64,000 bases of DNA, taken from NCBI GenBank assembly GCA_902728285.1, contig CACVBU010000600.1:1963883-2027882 (forward strand), in the 5' to 3' direction. The translations under genes were made by a program, and so were the position numbers. This document shows positions 1 to 10,980 of this stretch, in pieces (position 1 is the first letter of the stretch; the number at the start of each line of letters is the position of its first letter). The DNA is from Clytia hemisphaerica. Lineage: Eukaryota; Cnidaria; Hydrozoa; Leptothecata; Clytiidae. The notes beneath the pieces were generated by a model, which had not been told where the DNA came from, did not search any database, and saw nothing but the letters and a program-made list of their open reading frames with translations.

Positions 1-78
1 AGATCCAAGCCAAAGTAACGAAAAGATATCCAAGGAAAATGATTAAAGTGCAAGCCAAAATAAATGGTCTTGCATTTA

Positions 79-315
79 TGATACACGTTTTTTTATAAGA
101 ACATCTTTTTGAAGCCTTCTTAACTTTTTGAGTTTTAACCCTAAAAATGTTCTTGACATGTTCTTATATTCGCCATTTTTTGAGTATTTTTGTCCATTTT
201 CCTATAAAGAAATTGTTTTAGAGTCCACGAAGCCTTAAAATGTTCTTAACTTGTTCTTCCCCATCGAAGCCTTGTGTTCTTATATAGTTTGTTCTTATAT
301 TACAAAAAACGTATG
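79..315. repeat. MITE-like element, ACGTTTTTTTATAAGAACA family
   Basis: Inverted ends: ACGTTTTTTTATAAGAACA at the left, and GTTCTTATATTACAAAAAACGT at the right in reverse. The interior repeats GTTCTTA and GAAGCCTT motifs. Relatives are at 9892-10118 and 52363-52570. It contains no coding sequence. Confidence 0.6.
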
Positions 316-371
316 CGATTCCTTACAAACACGCTTAGTGGACAATGTTATGAGACGATTCAAACACTTAC

Positions 372-3300
372 TCGGTTTCAAAGTCTTGGCCAGAAATAAT
401 ACAACCTAAAAACAAACATATAATTAAGTGTAAAATAAAAAGTAACAAATTGATAAAACAAATATAAAGCGAGTGTTTATGTTGAAATTATCGTCATTTT
501 TACATGGATTCATCAGCATTATAATAAAAAAATATTACCGATTTCGAATTAGGCAAAAATAAAAAAATGTAGTGTTTCCGGAATGCGGGTGAAGGAAAAA
601 AGCTCTGATGCAGCCGTCCGGGAAAATATTTTTTTTGTTCCTATTTTTAACGAACAAAACTTGATTTAAAAGCGGGAATATCTAACGAAACAACGTTTGA
701 TAGCTTGAACAATCAACTTGATTTTCTTTATGATGAACCCATAGTCTGCAGCCGGGTCAGAAAAACAATTTTTTTCAATCGACCGGTTTCCGGAAACACT
801 ACATATTTTTATTTTTGCCTTAGGTTAATGAAATTTGTAGCCCTGATTGAAAGGTTTTAGCTCTGATTATGGGCAAGAGGCTAATATTGTCAGACTTTTT
901 TAAGTTTTTAAGCTTTGATCGTCGAAATTGACAGACATAAATGTTGTTTTAAGGTCACTTTCCATAGAGCACGAGAAACGATCGCTTTTTTTAAATCAAA
1001 GCTTCTACGCTATTGGTTAAAAGTTATTAAAATAATTTTCACTGCACCGCAGAGACTCAAAGAAATCTCCCTCACATGAAATAGAATTTTGACGGTAAAT
1101 TTTTTGGTTTGTCTCTCTAATAATGCTGTGTCCTGAGAAAAGATTTTCATCGTAAATAATTTAATCCTTTCGCGGGCAAAAACTTTCGCGTTTTTTCGCG
1201 TTTTTGGCATTTTTCGCGAAAGTTTCTGCCAGGTAAGAAATTTTAAAACAAGAAATTCGCGAAAGTTAGTTTCGCAAAAAATGAAATTTTCCTAAAAATC
1301 ACGACGAAAGTTTTTTCAGTTTTCAGTTTTAAAAGCCAAAGAGAGTCGATATTATCGATATTATCGCAGTGACTAGGATTCGGAATGGGAGGAAGAAGTG
1401 CAAATAGTTTATTTTTCATTTATTAGCATATAACATATAACTCAGCATACAGTTGACGCTCTCTAATTCGACGTTCTACTATTCGATATGCTCTATTATT
1501 CGATAATATTGAAAGTCCCTGTTAACAAGAAACTCTTATAAACGACGCTCTACTATTCGATACGCTCCCTTATTCGATGAAAATCAGATTCCCCTGAAAA
1601 TCGAATTAGAGAGCGTCAACTGTATAACTCTTCCGATTGAAGTAAAAAATGAGATTTGAAATAATTTTTTTTCACTTTCTCTAGCCACTCGCGAAAGTTA
1701 TTGCTACTAAAATTGAACATTCACAAAAAAACGCGAAAATTTCTTCCGTAAATTTTCTTCAAAAATCCGCGAAATTTCACAATTTTTTGGTCTCGCGAAA
1801 GTTTCTGCCCTTTCGAGGGGACTAAAAAGGCCGACCGCGCCGCTAAGGGTTGATATCTATTGAGAATTAAGCTCATTTTCTCGTTTTTCGACATTTGGAG
1901 TTCGGGCGAGAAAGTCGATTTTGGGCCATCTCTTAAATTTAATCGGATATTTCAATTTAGCTCGGGTTTATAGACCTCCAGTCATAAGTCTCATGATAAA
2001 ACTCAGAGTTAAAACTCTACCCTTCCAACCTACTTTAGAGCACTTACAAATCGATTGTGGTTTCAAAACTTCCCGGTGAATTTCCCTTTTTTTCTCAAAT
2101 ATTACGACTATGATTGTAGGTGTATACTGATGCAACATTGGAAATAAATTATTGTAAACCCCTCAAATTAGTTTATAAAATAATATTTCCCTTCCTAAGG
2201 AGGGTTCTCAGTTTACGCTTAGACAGTACAGTCGCTTAGTATTTTTTTGAAAGCGAGGCTAAAACACAGACGTCATGAAAAAAAATTAACAAAATTATGA
2301 AAAAACCAATGACAACGAGAGAGGTTTTTTTTCACATAAAAAAGTTGACGTCAAATAAGACACGTAACGTCAAAAAGATTTTTAAGAAACGAAACTGCCA
2401 CATCCATGAATAAAAATACAGGGATGTAAATCAAAAGATCACACGGCAGCAGGATTATAACAACTAGAAGGAGAACATAAGGAAGGTCATAGGTTTAGTA
2501 TCAGTTACAGAAACATCCCAATAACAAACAAATGTACAGACTTTTGCAAAACAATAACAATATGGAGGGAGACGAAGCCGTCCGTATTGACCAATCAAAT
2601 GCCACCGCTAATGAGGCTGAAGGAGCGGAGAGTTCTTCTAATTCCGCTTTAGATGCGTTCGAAAAGAAATATGCTCACATGGAAACACAGTATGCTAGAG
2701 CTCAAGAGGTTTGTATTTAACGAAACGGGGTACAAAAGGATACTATCTTTTAGCAGTCACACTTGACTATATAACTTGCGTCTATTGTATTGAGATGCCT
2801 TGGAGTTTTTACAAGATGCTTAACTAATAGGTTATTTTTAAACAATAGGGATGACGCGTTCTTTAGAAAAAGTAATAAAATCGTTTGTCTCAACATTTAA
2901 CGACCAACAGAGTCATCAAAGAACTTGTAAAAACTCCAGCTTGACCCATTGTATTTACTGAATTTGTTAACTGCAACTTTTAATTTTATGCCAACAGTAT
3001 TCTCGCTAAGTATAGCGTATTATGTAACAAAATATTCTACGTAGTAGTTACTGTGTATTGTATACGTGTGAGCAGTTATGGCACCTTTTTGGTGTATAAC
3101 TAAGGGTTACAGTCCCGTAAAGGATTATACATCAGTAAAAGTTTCATATCGCTGTAGCGGATTTTTTTTTTCGTTTACGGACGAAATCCTATGTCAGCGG
3201 GCGAAGACCTTTAAAACCTTAACGCAGCGATTTCCAGCGAACGAAGACATTTGAAAATGTAAATGTGACTCTAGCAGGCAAATATGTTAGCCGTTTGGAA

Positions 3301-6300
3301 ATCAAACTATGATGTTGGAGATTTTAGTACTAACATCACCTTGTTGGGCTACTATTTAATTGATGAGCGTTTATTTTATAATCTAGCAACTAGCATATTA
3401 CAAGAAAGAGAATAAGGCACAAGTGCTTTTGAAACGAGAAACGAAGAAAGAATTACAGGAGGCTCTCCGACAAAAAGATGTGCAAATCAAAGAGAAGGAA
3501 CGAAAATTGCAAGAATTACACTTGTTCTTGGAAAGACACGAGAAGAAAGTAAAGGTATGTAAAGAAATTGTACATGAATTAACGCATCGAAACACCCCTA
3601 TCTCACAGCCCCGGTGAAACTTTTTCCCACGGCGGGGAAAAAATTTCTATCGGAATGCCGAAGGTGATAGGAATTATATAGTCCCAAACTAAAAAAAATC
3701 CATTGGGAATGGTTTTGGTTGGAGTGCATATTTTTACAATTAATTTCAAATTGGGATAGTTGAAAGTCGATTTCCTAGTGGGGCTTAAGTTGTAGGCATT
3801 TTTTCCACATGGAATGAAACCGATGGGCGGGGGTTCCACCGGGTCGGTGACACAGGAGTGTATCAAAACACTAGCGTATGACTCACTTCTAGCCAAGCAA
3901 CCTATGCGCCGTGACCCATCCATTTCCGTATAGGTAACCAAGGTTTTCGTAGATGGCAGTTAACTTTGGCCAACCAATACCATGGGAATCGGGCCACTCA
4001 GACTAAGGATGCTGTCGGATAATTTAATATGTTATAACACAGTTGAAAGAATGGGATTGATAGCCTACTGCTAACTAAACCAAATCAATGGATATGTATA
4101 TGAGATTCCAACCACAGGTTGTTGATGTGAATTCCGAGCCAAAATTCCGGCGTTCAGAACGGCCTTATAGTTTCAGTATTTGGTTAGTATGTTTAATTGA
4201 TATTTTTGAAATATGATGCCAATGACACCAAAATAATAAACTCTGATTTGGTTTGAATTCTCCTTTAGAAATACATCAACAAAAAGAAGATAGAGGTGTC
4301 CACACTCAATAACGAAATTAAAGAAAAGGACCAAACCATCAATATACAGGTAAATAAGACATTTTCTTTACGGCTTTCAGTGCTAACTTCAAAGACTGAA
4401 AAAAATGACAAATTTTGGAGCTAACTTGAGCATTAAAATGTTTTTGAGATGAAGATATGACATATAAACACTAGCCTTTTAAATACTCTACAATAAAATA
4501 TGGTTGTGTCTTGCCAGAGCAATGAAGTTACCTGGTGAGGTTATCTAGATTCTTAAAAGATCCAGGCTTACAATTGATAATTGCATACTTTTTGATTTTA
4601 TAGGCTATCGAGATTAACATTAAATCAGAAGATATCGAGAAAGCCAACGAAAAGATTCACGCTTTTCAACAACAAATCGATGGCAAAGACTGTAATCTGG
4701 TGAGGATCTGTTCTGACTTTGATTCGAGTAAATCTGACTCTAACCGAATTCCATCTTTATTACAGGATTTTTTCTAAAATTCGAAATAATTCATGGTCCA
4801 AATCAGTGGGAAACCCTCTTCATAATACTTTTTATCATTATAAGTTCCTTGTAATTCGCACACATTAAAAACTCGAGTCAACGATGTTTTAAGCTTCTGG
4901 ACTGTCTTAGTAAAGAAATTTTACTAAACTTACACTAAATAGGTGACTTATGCTTGTTCATTTTGTGCCATAACTCTCAATGATATATTTGAATTCACGT
5001 AAATAGTTTCTTTATATACTTATAAGCATTTCATTTCTTAGGTTGAGCTCGAAGAAGAGACGACTAAACAAAAAGAGAAAATTTCAGAACTGGAAGAAAA
5101 TGTTCGACAGCTTGAATTCGAAAAGGTAAAACTTTAGTAGGTCAATCTATTCCATGGTTAAGTAGCTAAGGATTCGAGAATACCAAAAAGAAGATAGATG
5201 AGGCCTTGAAAATGGGACTTGTACATCAAAGTCAATAATTCTCCATTTTTCTCTCCAAGCCACTAAATCATGATCCAAATTAATAAACAACATCAAGATT
5301 TTGATTTTAATAAACAAAGCTTTTCGAATCTTCACTAGCTCATCATCAGGTTGAAAAAAAAAGATTCTCCGGCTTGTCGTTTTATCTTAGGTAATTTAAA
5401 ACTGCAGTGAGAAAAAGCCAGTTTTCCTATAGTTGTTGAACCAACTTGCATAAACCAATACTTCCTATAAAGTGCATTTCTGAGGACATCGAAATCCGGT
5501 TCCAGTCCTTATTCGAACAGAAGGGGACTTGGTAGAATGTATTCTCGTTAATTATCATTCTATATTCATTCACGCTTTACAATTACAGTATACCTTGTGT
5601 CTAAAAACAGTTTCAAAACTTACAATACACGGGTTGAAAAATTATATCGGTGCAGTCAAAACATGTGATTACTCGAAAAAGTTCACGTGGTTTTATTCCC
5701 ATGTTACTTGATGCTTTACAACTTACAGCTGATAACGTCTTTATAAGTGTCAATAAATTCGAACCAATTAGAAATAAAAGTCATGCAACAAGCACTTAAA
5801 AATTTCGAGTAAAAAAGTGATTTGTCCTTAGACTTTAATTTTGCAACCTGTGTATTTTGATACTGTTAAATGCCGTGTTTCAGTTGTAAAAATTTCTTTA
5901 ATGTAGGTCACCCTTGAGAACGATCTCAAGACTTTTGAGAACTCAAAGAAATCGAAACGTCGAGTGCGATGGTATCAATGCGTCATGTTCCCACGACGCC
6001 GGCAACGACAACGAAACACCAGTGACGAGGGCAGCAGTAGTCAACATTGATAAAATACCGTGATGTATTTTATGAACAAAATACTTAGAATTTAAAATGT
6101 TTTTAACAATCCCACTCTAATATATGAAATACATTGAACCCATGAACTTAAACTACAAAATTAATTTTCATTTTTTCTCCCAGAATCTTTCTAAAATGTC
6201 TTACATGGTGCCGGAATAATAAAGATGTATTAGCATAACTACTCACCAAAAACAACTACGGTAGCTACTACTTTGGTGTGGTAAAAAGGGTAGTGTTAAA

Positions 6301-9300
6301 ATTGTTATCTAAAAAACATTAAAACTACACATCGTTCATGCATCATTCCTTATTCAGCCTTATTATCATAACCCGTGAGATTCGAAACAAAGCCGACTTA
6401 CATTAATGATAGCATTTCCGTCATTGGTTCGCACAGTGCTGGACAACAGTTCTTGCTTCTGGTTCAATGCTTTGTACCCTTCCAAGAAATAATCCTAGCA
6501 CGCGAAAGAAAGACAACACTAATTATAGGAAAAACCTCATTAAGAATAGATTCATAACACTGCGAAAAATTGTGTCAACAGAAAAATTGTCTCTGCGACA
6601 GAAAATAAATTGAGATTATTACTTGGTACCAGGAGATTTAGTATTTCTAATTATGTAGCTCTAAATACAGTAGAGTCTCCCTTAACTCGAGCCCCTTTAA
6701 CGCGAGGCCCTTTAACACGAACAAGTTTTCTTATCCCATCAGTTAACAATGCCTTATAAAGCTTACTCCATATCTCAAATTTCCTTATCTCAAACAAATT
6801 TGAATTCTCCGTGGGTATTCGAGTCATAGAGACTTCACTGTAGCTACACTCATCAAAACATAATCTAAGTCTTTTAGTTGTGAGTAAAGAACTTGGATAA
6901 AGTATCAAGGACTTACTTTACCAGTGACCATGCGATGAACCGTTTCACGAACAGGTGGACTTTTCCATTTCTCAGATTTCATGTTCTATGGAGAAAAGTC
7001 TAATTTGAAAATTAAGAGCTTCATAAGGTAAACTTAGAAGGATTTCGCAGCCCCAGTTATAAATAGCCCCGCATACATCAACTTTTTCATTTAAATAAAG
7101 CAATCAATCCCCCTTTCCATTTGGGTTGACAACAAAACGTTGAGAATATGAGGGTATTACGAGGGTTAAATAAGAAGAAACGCGTTTTCGACTCTCTCTA
7201 ATTCGAGTTCGAACAAGGGAATCTTACTTGTTCGAATAACTGAGAGATTCGAAAGAGGAGCCTTCGGGTCGCCTCCGACTGCGGTCGCAGACTTACTTAC
7301 TAAAAGGGTTTCTCCCTGGCGGGAACTAAGATTAAGTTTGAATTATAGAACGATTCGAATAAATGTCGAACGTGCTAACCGCACTGGCTCAACTTCAGTA
7401 TCTTTGAAATCATTCGTAGGCCTAATTGTAAACTTAATGGCTTAAGAAAAATTACAGCATTTTGGGTTTTAGCCTCGTTTTGGCGAAAAACTCGTCCCTA
7501 GGCCCCATAAATCAAAATTTTGAAAAAATGAAAAAAACACCCCCAGGGATTTGCCCAAGGATAAAGTGTGCAAAATTTCAACCCAATCGGACCAATTTTG
7601 AAGTCTCAAGCCTGCCCCAAAGTTTCAGCCTCATTTTGGCGAAAAACTCGTCCCCAGGCCCCAAAAATCATAATTTTGAAAAAATAAAAAAAACACCCCA
7701 AGGGATTTGCCCAAGGATCAAGTGTGCAAAATTTCAGCCCAATCGGACCATTTTTGAAGTCTCCAACCTGCCCCAAAGTTTAAGCCTCGTTTTGGCGAAA
7801 AACTCGTCGTAAGGCCCCAAAAATTAAAATTTTGAAAAAATGAAAAAAACACCCCCAGGGATTTGCCCAAGGATCAAGTGTGCAAAATTTCAGCCCAATC
7901 GGACCATTTTTGAAGTCTCCAGCCTGCCCCAAAGTTTTAGCCTCGTTTTGGCGAAAAACTCGTCCCCAGGCCCCAAAAATTAAAATTTTGAAAAAATGAA
8001 AAAAACACCCCAGGGATTTGCCCAAGGATCAAGTGTGAAAAATTTCAGCCCAATCGGACCATTTTTGAAGTCTCCAGCCTTCCCCAAAGTTTTGGTGACA
8101 CACAGACACACAGACACACAGACATTCTCAGATTCTAACTCAACTGAAGTTGAGAATAGAAGTTCGAATAAGCGAGAGTCGACTGTTTGTAAACCTCGAT
8201 TGTTCGTTTAGCATTTCTCAACTCTTCACTGATCCTTTGAAATTCGACTGCTGACACCTGGGGTTTGTTGTGTACGTCTATAAAATAAACAAACATGTAG
8301 TAAAAACTTGAAGTGCTCGATCACAATGGACTATTCCGTTTTATGATTATACAGGGGGTCGGAGAACATTTCCAGGGGGTAATCCGAGAAGAATTTCCAG
8401 GGGGTCTAAAGAAGTGTTTTTTCATTTTTCCAGGGGGTAAAATTTATTCTTGAATTTCCAGGGAGTGAACAATTGATTTTAGTTTGTCCACCCTCACCTT
8501 AAAACATGAAAATAATTTTTTCCAAGGGTTCTTTTGCAAATTTTGCCATTTTCCAGGGGTTATCTACACTTTTCCAAGAAATTTGTTTTCACTTGAAAAG
8601 GTTCGTCCACCCCCATGTATGGAAATTTTATGGAACAGCCCAATAAGATCTGCAAAATTTGAAATGGACGATCAAAAAAAGGAAGCTTACTTTTGATTAA
8701 AATTGTTACTCGTTGTTTACACATATGAAAAAAGTAATTTGCTACTAAATTAGTAAATTATACAGATAAATTACTTTAGAAAATGGTATGATATGCCTCC
8801 AAAGAGATTGGCTTTTAAAGTGGAACAAGGTTTCAATATTAAATGAAAAATCTAAAAATTTGGAAAACCATACGATCATCGAGTCCCATGTAAGATGATT
8901 CTTTGGAAATGTTACTGTGTGAACGTTTGCCATCTAGGTGGAGAAATTGGAGGTTAATAATCAAGGTCTATTAGTATATTTTGAAAATATTAAGGTTGGA
9001 CTTTAATAGAGTTGAATTATAAAGCCGTCTCGACGAGGTTGGGAAAAACATTTCGAGTGTGCGTCTTTTCACTGCCGACTATGCATGTAGGTTATTGAAA
9101 AAAGCATATTAGCTTTTCTGTAATTCAAATGTGTCCACCGGGACTAAATCTAATTCGCGGATGATAGCTGTGAAATCTGCACAATTTATCCCAACACAAA
9201 ATTATCCCCATGAAAGTAGGATATAATTAGTAGCCTCGGCCAGATGAACTCTTATGATATTAATCGCACGATGAGTCATTTTTTCTTATTTGGCACGCCC

Positions 9301-10692
9301 TCAAAGAGAGCAATTAATCGTTAATTGCATCCTGTAGAGAGCAATTAATCGTTAATCACACTCTCCAATGCCGCGCCAATGTTTACAAAATTGATTTTAA
9401 TGTTTTTTTCTTACATTTTTTTTGCATCGAACGTTTTAATTGCATTCGAAATTTATTTTGTGAGAAAGAAAATCAATAAACAACAATAAAAGAAAGTCAT
9501 AAAGGGAAGAAGAAAATATAAAACTCTCAGTGTAATTTCTGTAATTTACTTTCCTAACTGTGAAAAAGTAGTGAAAGTCATTGTGCGATTAGCTCGTAAT
9601 CACATAATAACTCGTACAATTCGAAAATTGCACTCGTGATTTTTTTGTTTCGAATTTTCCTCGTCCTTTCGGACTTGGAAAATTAATAACAAAAAAAATC
9701 ACTCGTGCAATTATATTCGAATTGCACTCGTTATCATGTGATTACATATACATATTTTTTTTAATGGAGAAAAAAACACACGAACCAGGGTAGTCTGCAT
9801 CTAGAGCATTTAATAAATCAGCTGTGTTGTATTTGGGAGGTGGTCGTTGCTGTTTCTTGTTGTTACTGTAAGCTGAAAAGAAAAGTATTAAACGCTATTT
9901 TTATAAGAACAATTTTATAAGGACACGAGGCTCAATTTTGTTAAAAAACATAAGAACAAAATCCCTATCCAAGTCTTAGGTTTTGAAGAATGTTGATTTT
10001 AAGGCCTATTTTAAGTCAAAAGGTGATTAAAGCTGAATAAAGTAGGCTTGAACCTGAAAATAACGAACAGTCGAGCCTCACAGCCAGAGTTACTGGTTCT
10101 TATGGGGAAAAAACGTGAAGGCTGAAATGACAATATTATAATGATCTGTAGATAAAAAGTTCTCTGGGTAAAAATCAGGTACACGGTTACTGATCCAAAA
10201 AACTTTTACACATTGACTATCTCGCAAAATAAACGCTTGTTAGATAATCTAAGCATTACCAACAACAGCCCTCGACCCAATAAGCATAAATATGGTATAA
10301 TACCAGGGATGGCCAAAGCAAATTATTTCAGAAAATGAGCTGAAATGCTACCCTAGCCTTGACCCGAAAATTGGAGCTGAGAATAACAGAAATGTAGTAA
10401 AAAGATCAATTTCAATTTCAAGAAGATATTTTGCTACCGATCAAGATAAGCAAGAATTTCATTTTTATTGCCATAGTCATATCTTACCAGCTGATCCACG
10501 AACACTCATTGAAATTGATGAAAAATCATCATTAACATCTTCATCATGTAACATGTTTGCAGCTGCCAGTGATGTTTTCATGAAATCTCTTGCTTCACTA
10601 CCTCTCGGTGATGTTCCAGTGTTACCAAAGATGACTGACTTCTCAAAATTCCTGGATGCTTCATCCTCGTTAAAGTCGAATGGATTAGCCAT
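372..10692 (-). CDS. VIPAS39: VIPAS39/SPE-39-like vesicular sorting protein, N-terminal part (3' end outside window)
   Basis: Exons, in transcription order: 10692-10488, 9872-9786, 8277-8195, 6985-6917, 6494-6402 and 405-372. Junction phases agree throughout (1, 1, 0, 0, 0, then 1 leaving the window). The ATG at 10692 opens MANPFDFNEDEASRNFEK. Exons 4-6 read SPPVRETVHRMVTGK, YKALNQKQELLSS, NDGNAIIN and VVLFLAKTLKP. They match, in order, the vertebrate VIPAS39 segment with TVRRLRKGK, LQDKLQLL, HDGNVITA and VLIFLKRTL. Known role of the family: VIPAS39 (VIPAR, VPS16B, SPE-39) binds the SM protein VPS33B and works in late endosome/lysosome and secretory-granule trafficking. About 190 residues are visible; the conserved VPS16-like helical part should lie further left. 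Exon 2 uses a weak donor (GTTCGT), but its phase joins exon 3 cleanly (DADYP-DVHNK). Identification rests on remembered family sequence, so the name is likely but not proven. Confidence 0.75.
551..822. repeat. MITE with long terminal inverted repeats
   Basis: The left end (AAAATGTAGTGTTTCCGGAA) and right end (TTCCGGAAACACTACATATT) are inverted copies extending into AGGCAAAAATA and TATTTTTGCCT. No ORF. Confidence 0.65.
1177..1810. repeat. Inverted-repeat element rich in CGCGAAA motifs
   Basis: GGGCAAAAACTTTCGCG (1177-1193) faces CGCGAAAGTTTCTGCCC (1794-1810). Many internal CGCGAAAGT copies occur. A younger MITE (1449-1624) is nested inside. Confidence 0.5.
1449..1624. mobile_element. Tc1/mariner- or pogo-like MITE with TA target sites
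   Basis: Perfect inverted ends CAGTTGACGCTCTCTAATTC and its complement, flanked by TA on both sides, ~173 bp. The interior has repeated ATTCGAT. Degenerate relatives lie at 6666-6842, 10734-10894, 39467-39613 and 40576-40740. The superfamily is inferred from the TA target and end sequence. Confidence 0.7.
2345..2358 (+). promoter_or_regulatory. CRE-containing element TTGACGTCAAATAA
   Basis: A perfect CREB/ATF palindrome TGACGTCA lies 174 bp before the ATG of the coiled-coil gene. The same 14 bases occur at 59587-59600 before the other nested gene. Binding is inferred. Confidence 0.45.
2532..6050 (+). CDS. Small coiled-coil protein, nested gene
   Basis: Six exons: 2532-2708, 3405-3554, 4269-4349, 4604-4699, 5042-5125 and 5907-6050. 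All five introns are phase 0 with GT-AG borders, giving 243 residues. The acceptor of exon 2 could also be at 3411. Residues 1-40 are polar and acidic; an internal Met at 2562 (MEGDEAV) is an alternative start. From about residue 45 to 205 the sequence is almost all Glu/Lys/Gln/Leu heptad-like coiled coil (EKERKLQELHLFLERHEKK; KISELEENVRQLEFEK). It ends in a basic, non-helical tail (KKSKRRVRW, PRRRQRQR, then SDEGSSSQH). No catalytic domain is seen and I do not recognise the family. The gene lies entirely inside intron 5 of the minus-strand VIPAS39-like gene. A CRE-like site lies upstream at 2345-2358 and AATAAA follows the stop at 6218-6223. The intact frame across six exons and matched phases argue for a real gene. 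Confidence 0.75.
2800..2947. repeat. MITE, GGAGTTTTTACAAG family, copy 1
   Basis: Ends GGAGTTTTTACAAG and CTTGTAAAAACTCCAGCTTG are inverted. It lies in intron 1 of the coiled-coil gene. Other copies are at 14490-14644 and 17273-17417; all share an interior GACGCGTTCTTTAGAAA-like block. Confidence 0.7.
3592..3862. repeat. MITE, ACACCCCTGTCTCACAGCCCC family
   Basis: Left end ACACCCCTATCTCACAGCCC, right end GGGTCGGTGACACAGGAGTGT. It lies in intron 2 of the coiled-coil gene. The minus-strand ORF across it is repeat translation. Relatives are at 30612-30896, ~37000-37218 and 56585-56817. Confidence 0.65.
6218..6223 (+). terminator. Poly(A) signal AATAAA of the coiled-coil gene
   Basis: Canonical hexamer 168 bp after the stop at 6050, and before exon 5 of the opposite-strand host gene (6402), so the nested transcript can end inside the host intron. 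Confidence 0.55.
6666..6842. repeat. TA-flanked MITE related to the CAGTTGAC family
   Basis: Starts TACAGTAGAGTCTCCCTTAA and ends AGACTTCACTGTA. It lies in intron 4 of the VIPAS39-like gene. The minus-strand reading frame here (RVKGPRVKGARVKG) is repeat, not gene. Confidence 0.5.
7471..8094. repeat. 156-bp tandem repeat, four copies
   Basis: The AGCCTCGTTTTGGCGAAAAA anchor recurs at 7471, 7627, 7783 and 7939, exactly 156 bp apart, with high identity. It is followed by an (ACACAG)n microsatellite at about 8098-8124. It lies in intron 3 of the VIPAS39-like gene. Because 156 is a multiple of three, frames stay open on both strands without coding meaning. Confidence 0.85.
8325..8645. repeat. MITE, ATTGGGCTGTTCCAT family, copy 1
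   Basis: Inverted ends (CAATGGACTATTCCGTTTTA and TTTTATGGAACAGCCCAATA). The interior holds repeated TTTCCAGGGGGT blocks and GTTCGTCCACC. A second copy is at 14972-15300. Confidence 0.65.
9594..9745. repeat. Inverted repeat, palindromic MITE-like
   Basis: GTAATCACATAATAACTCGT at the left faces ACTCGTTATCATGTGATTAC at the right. Both arms contain AATTGCACTCGTG-like stretches. A direct repeat AGAGAGCAATTAATCGTTAA lies nearby at about 9306 and 9337. Confidence 0.55.
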
Positions 10693-10733
10693 GTTGATTT
10701 TTCTTTAGATTTTATCTGGAAAATGAAAAGCTG

Positions 10734-10894
10734 TACAGTTGACTTCTCTATTTCGATCTTCAAGGGATCAAAGATTTTTTTCGAATTAAAGGAAGATTCG
10801 AATTACAGAGAGTAATTTAAACCAAAATAATTTAGTTCGAAATGTGTAGAAAGATTCGATTAATAGAGGTTCGAATTAGAAAGGGTTAACTGTA
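10734..10894. repeat. TA-flanked MITE just upstream of the VIPAS39-like start
   Basis: TACAGTTGACTTCTCTATTT at the left and AGAAAGGGTTAACTGTA at the right. Same family as 1449-1624, more diverged. It sits ~40 bp upstream of the ATG and could overlap the promoter or 5' UTR. Confidence 0.55.
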
Positions 10895-10980
10895 TTTAAA
10901 TAATTTTAAGAGTTTTCGTAGCTTCTGAAATCATCTTAAGAGGAAAATACTCTCTAACACCTTTTTGTTTCTTCACTTTT

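Noticed and set aside
3603-3941. 112-codon minus-strand frame
   Set aside because: It coincides with a MITE (3592-3862) in an intron and has no homology features.
6247-6308. Exon between VIPAS39-like exons 5 and 6
   Set aside because: It has splice-like borders, but its translation does not resemble the family, whereas 405-372 continues the conserved segment in phase.
7462-8025. Frames of 81-116 codons on both strands
   Set aside because: Artefacts of the 156-bp tandem repeat, whose length is a multiple of three.
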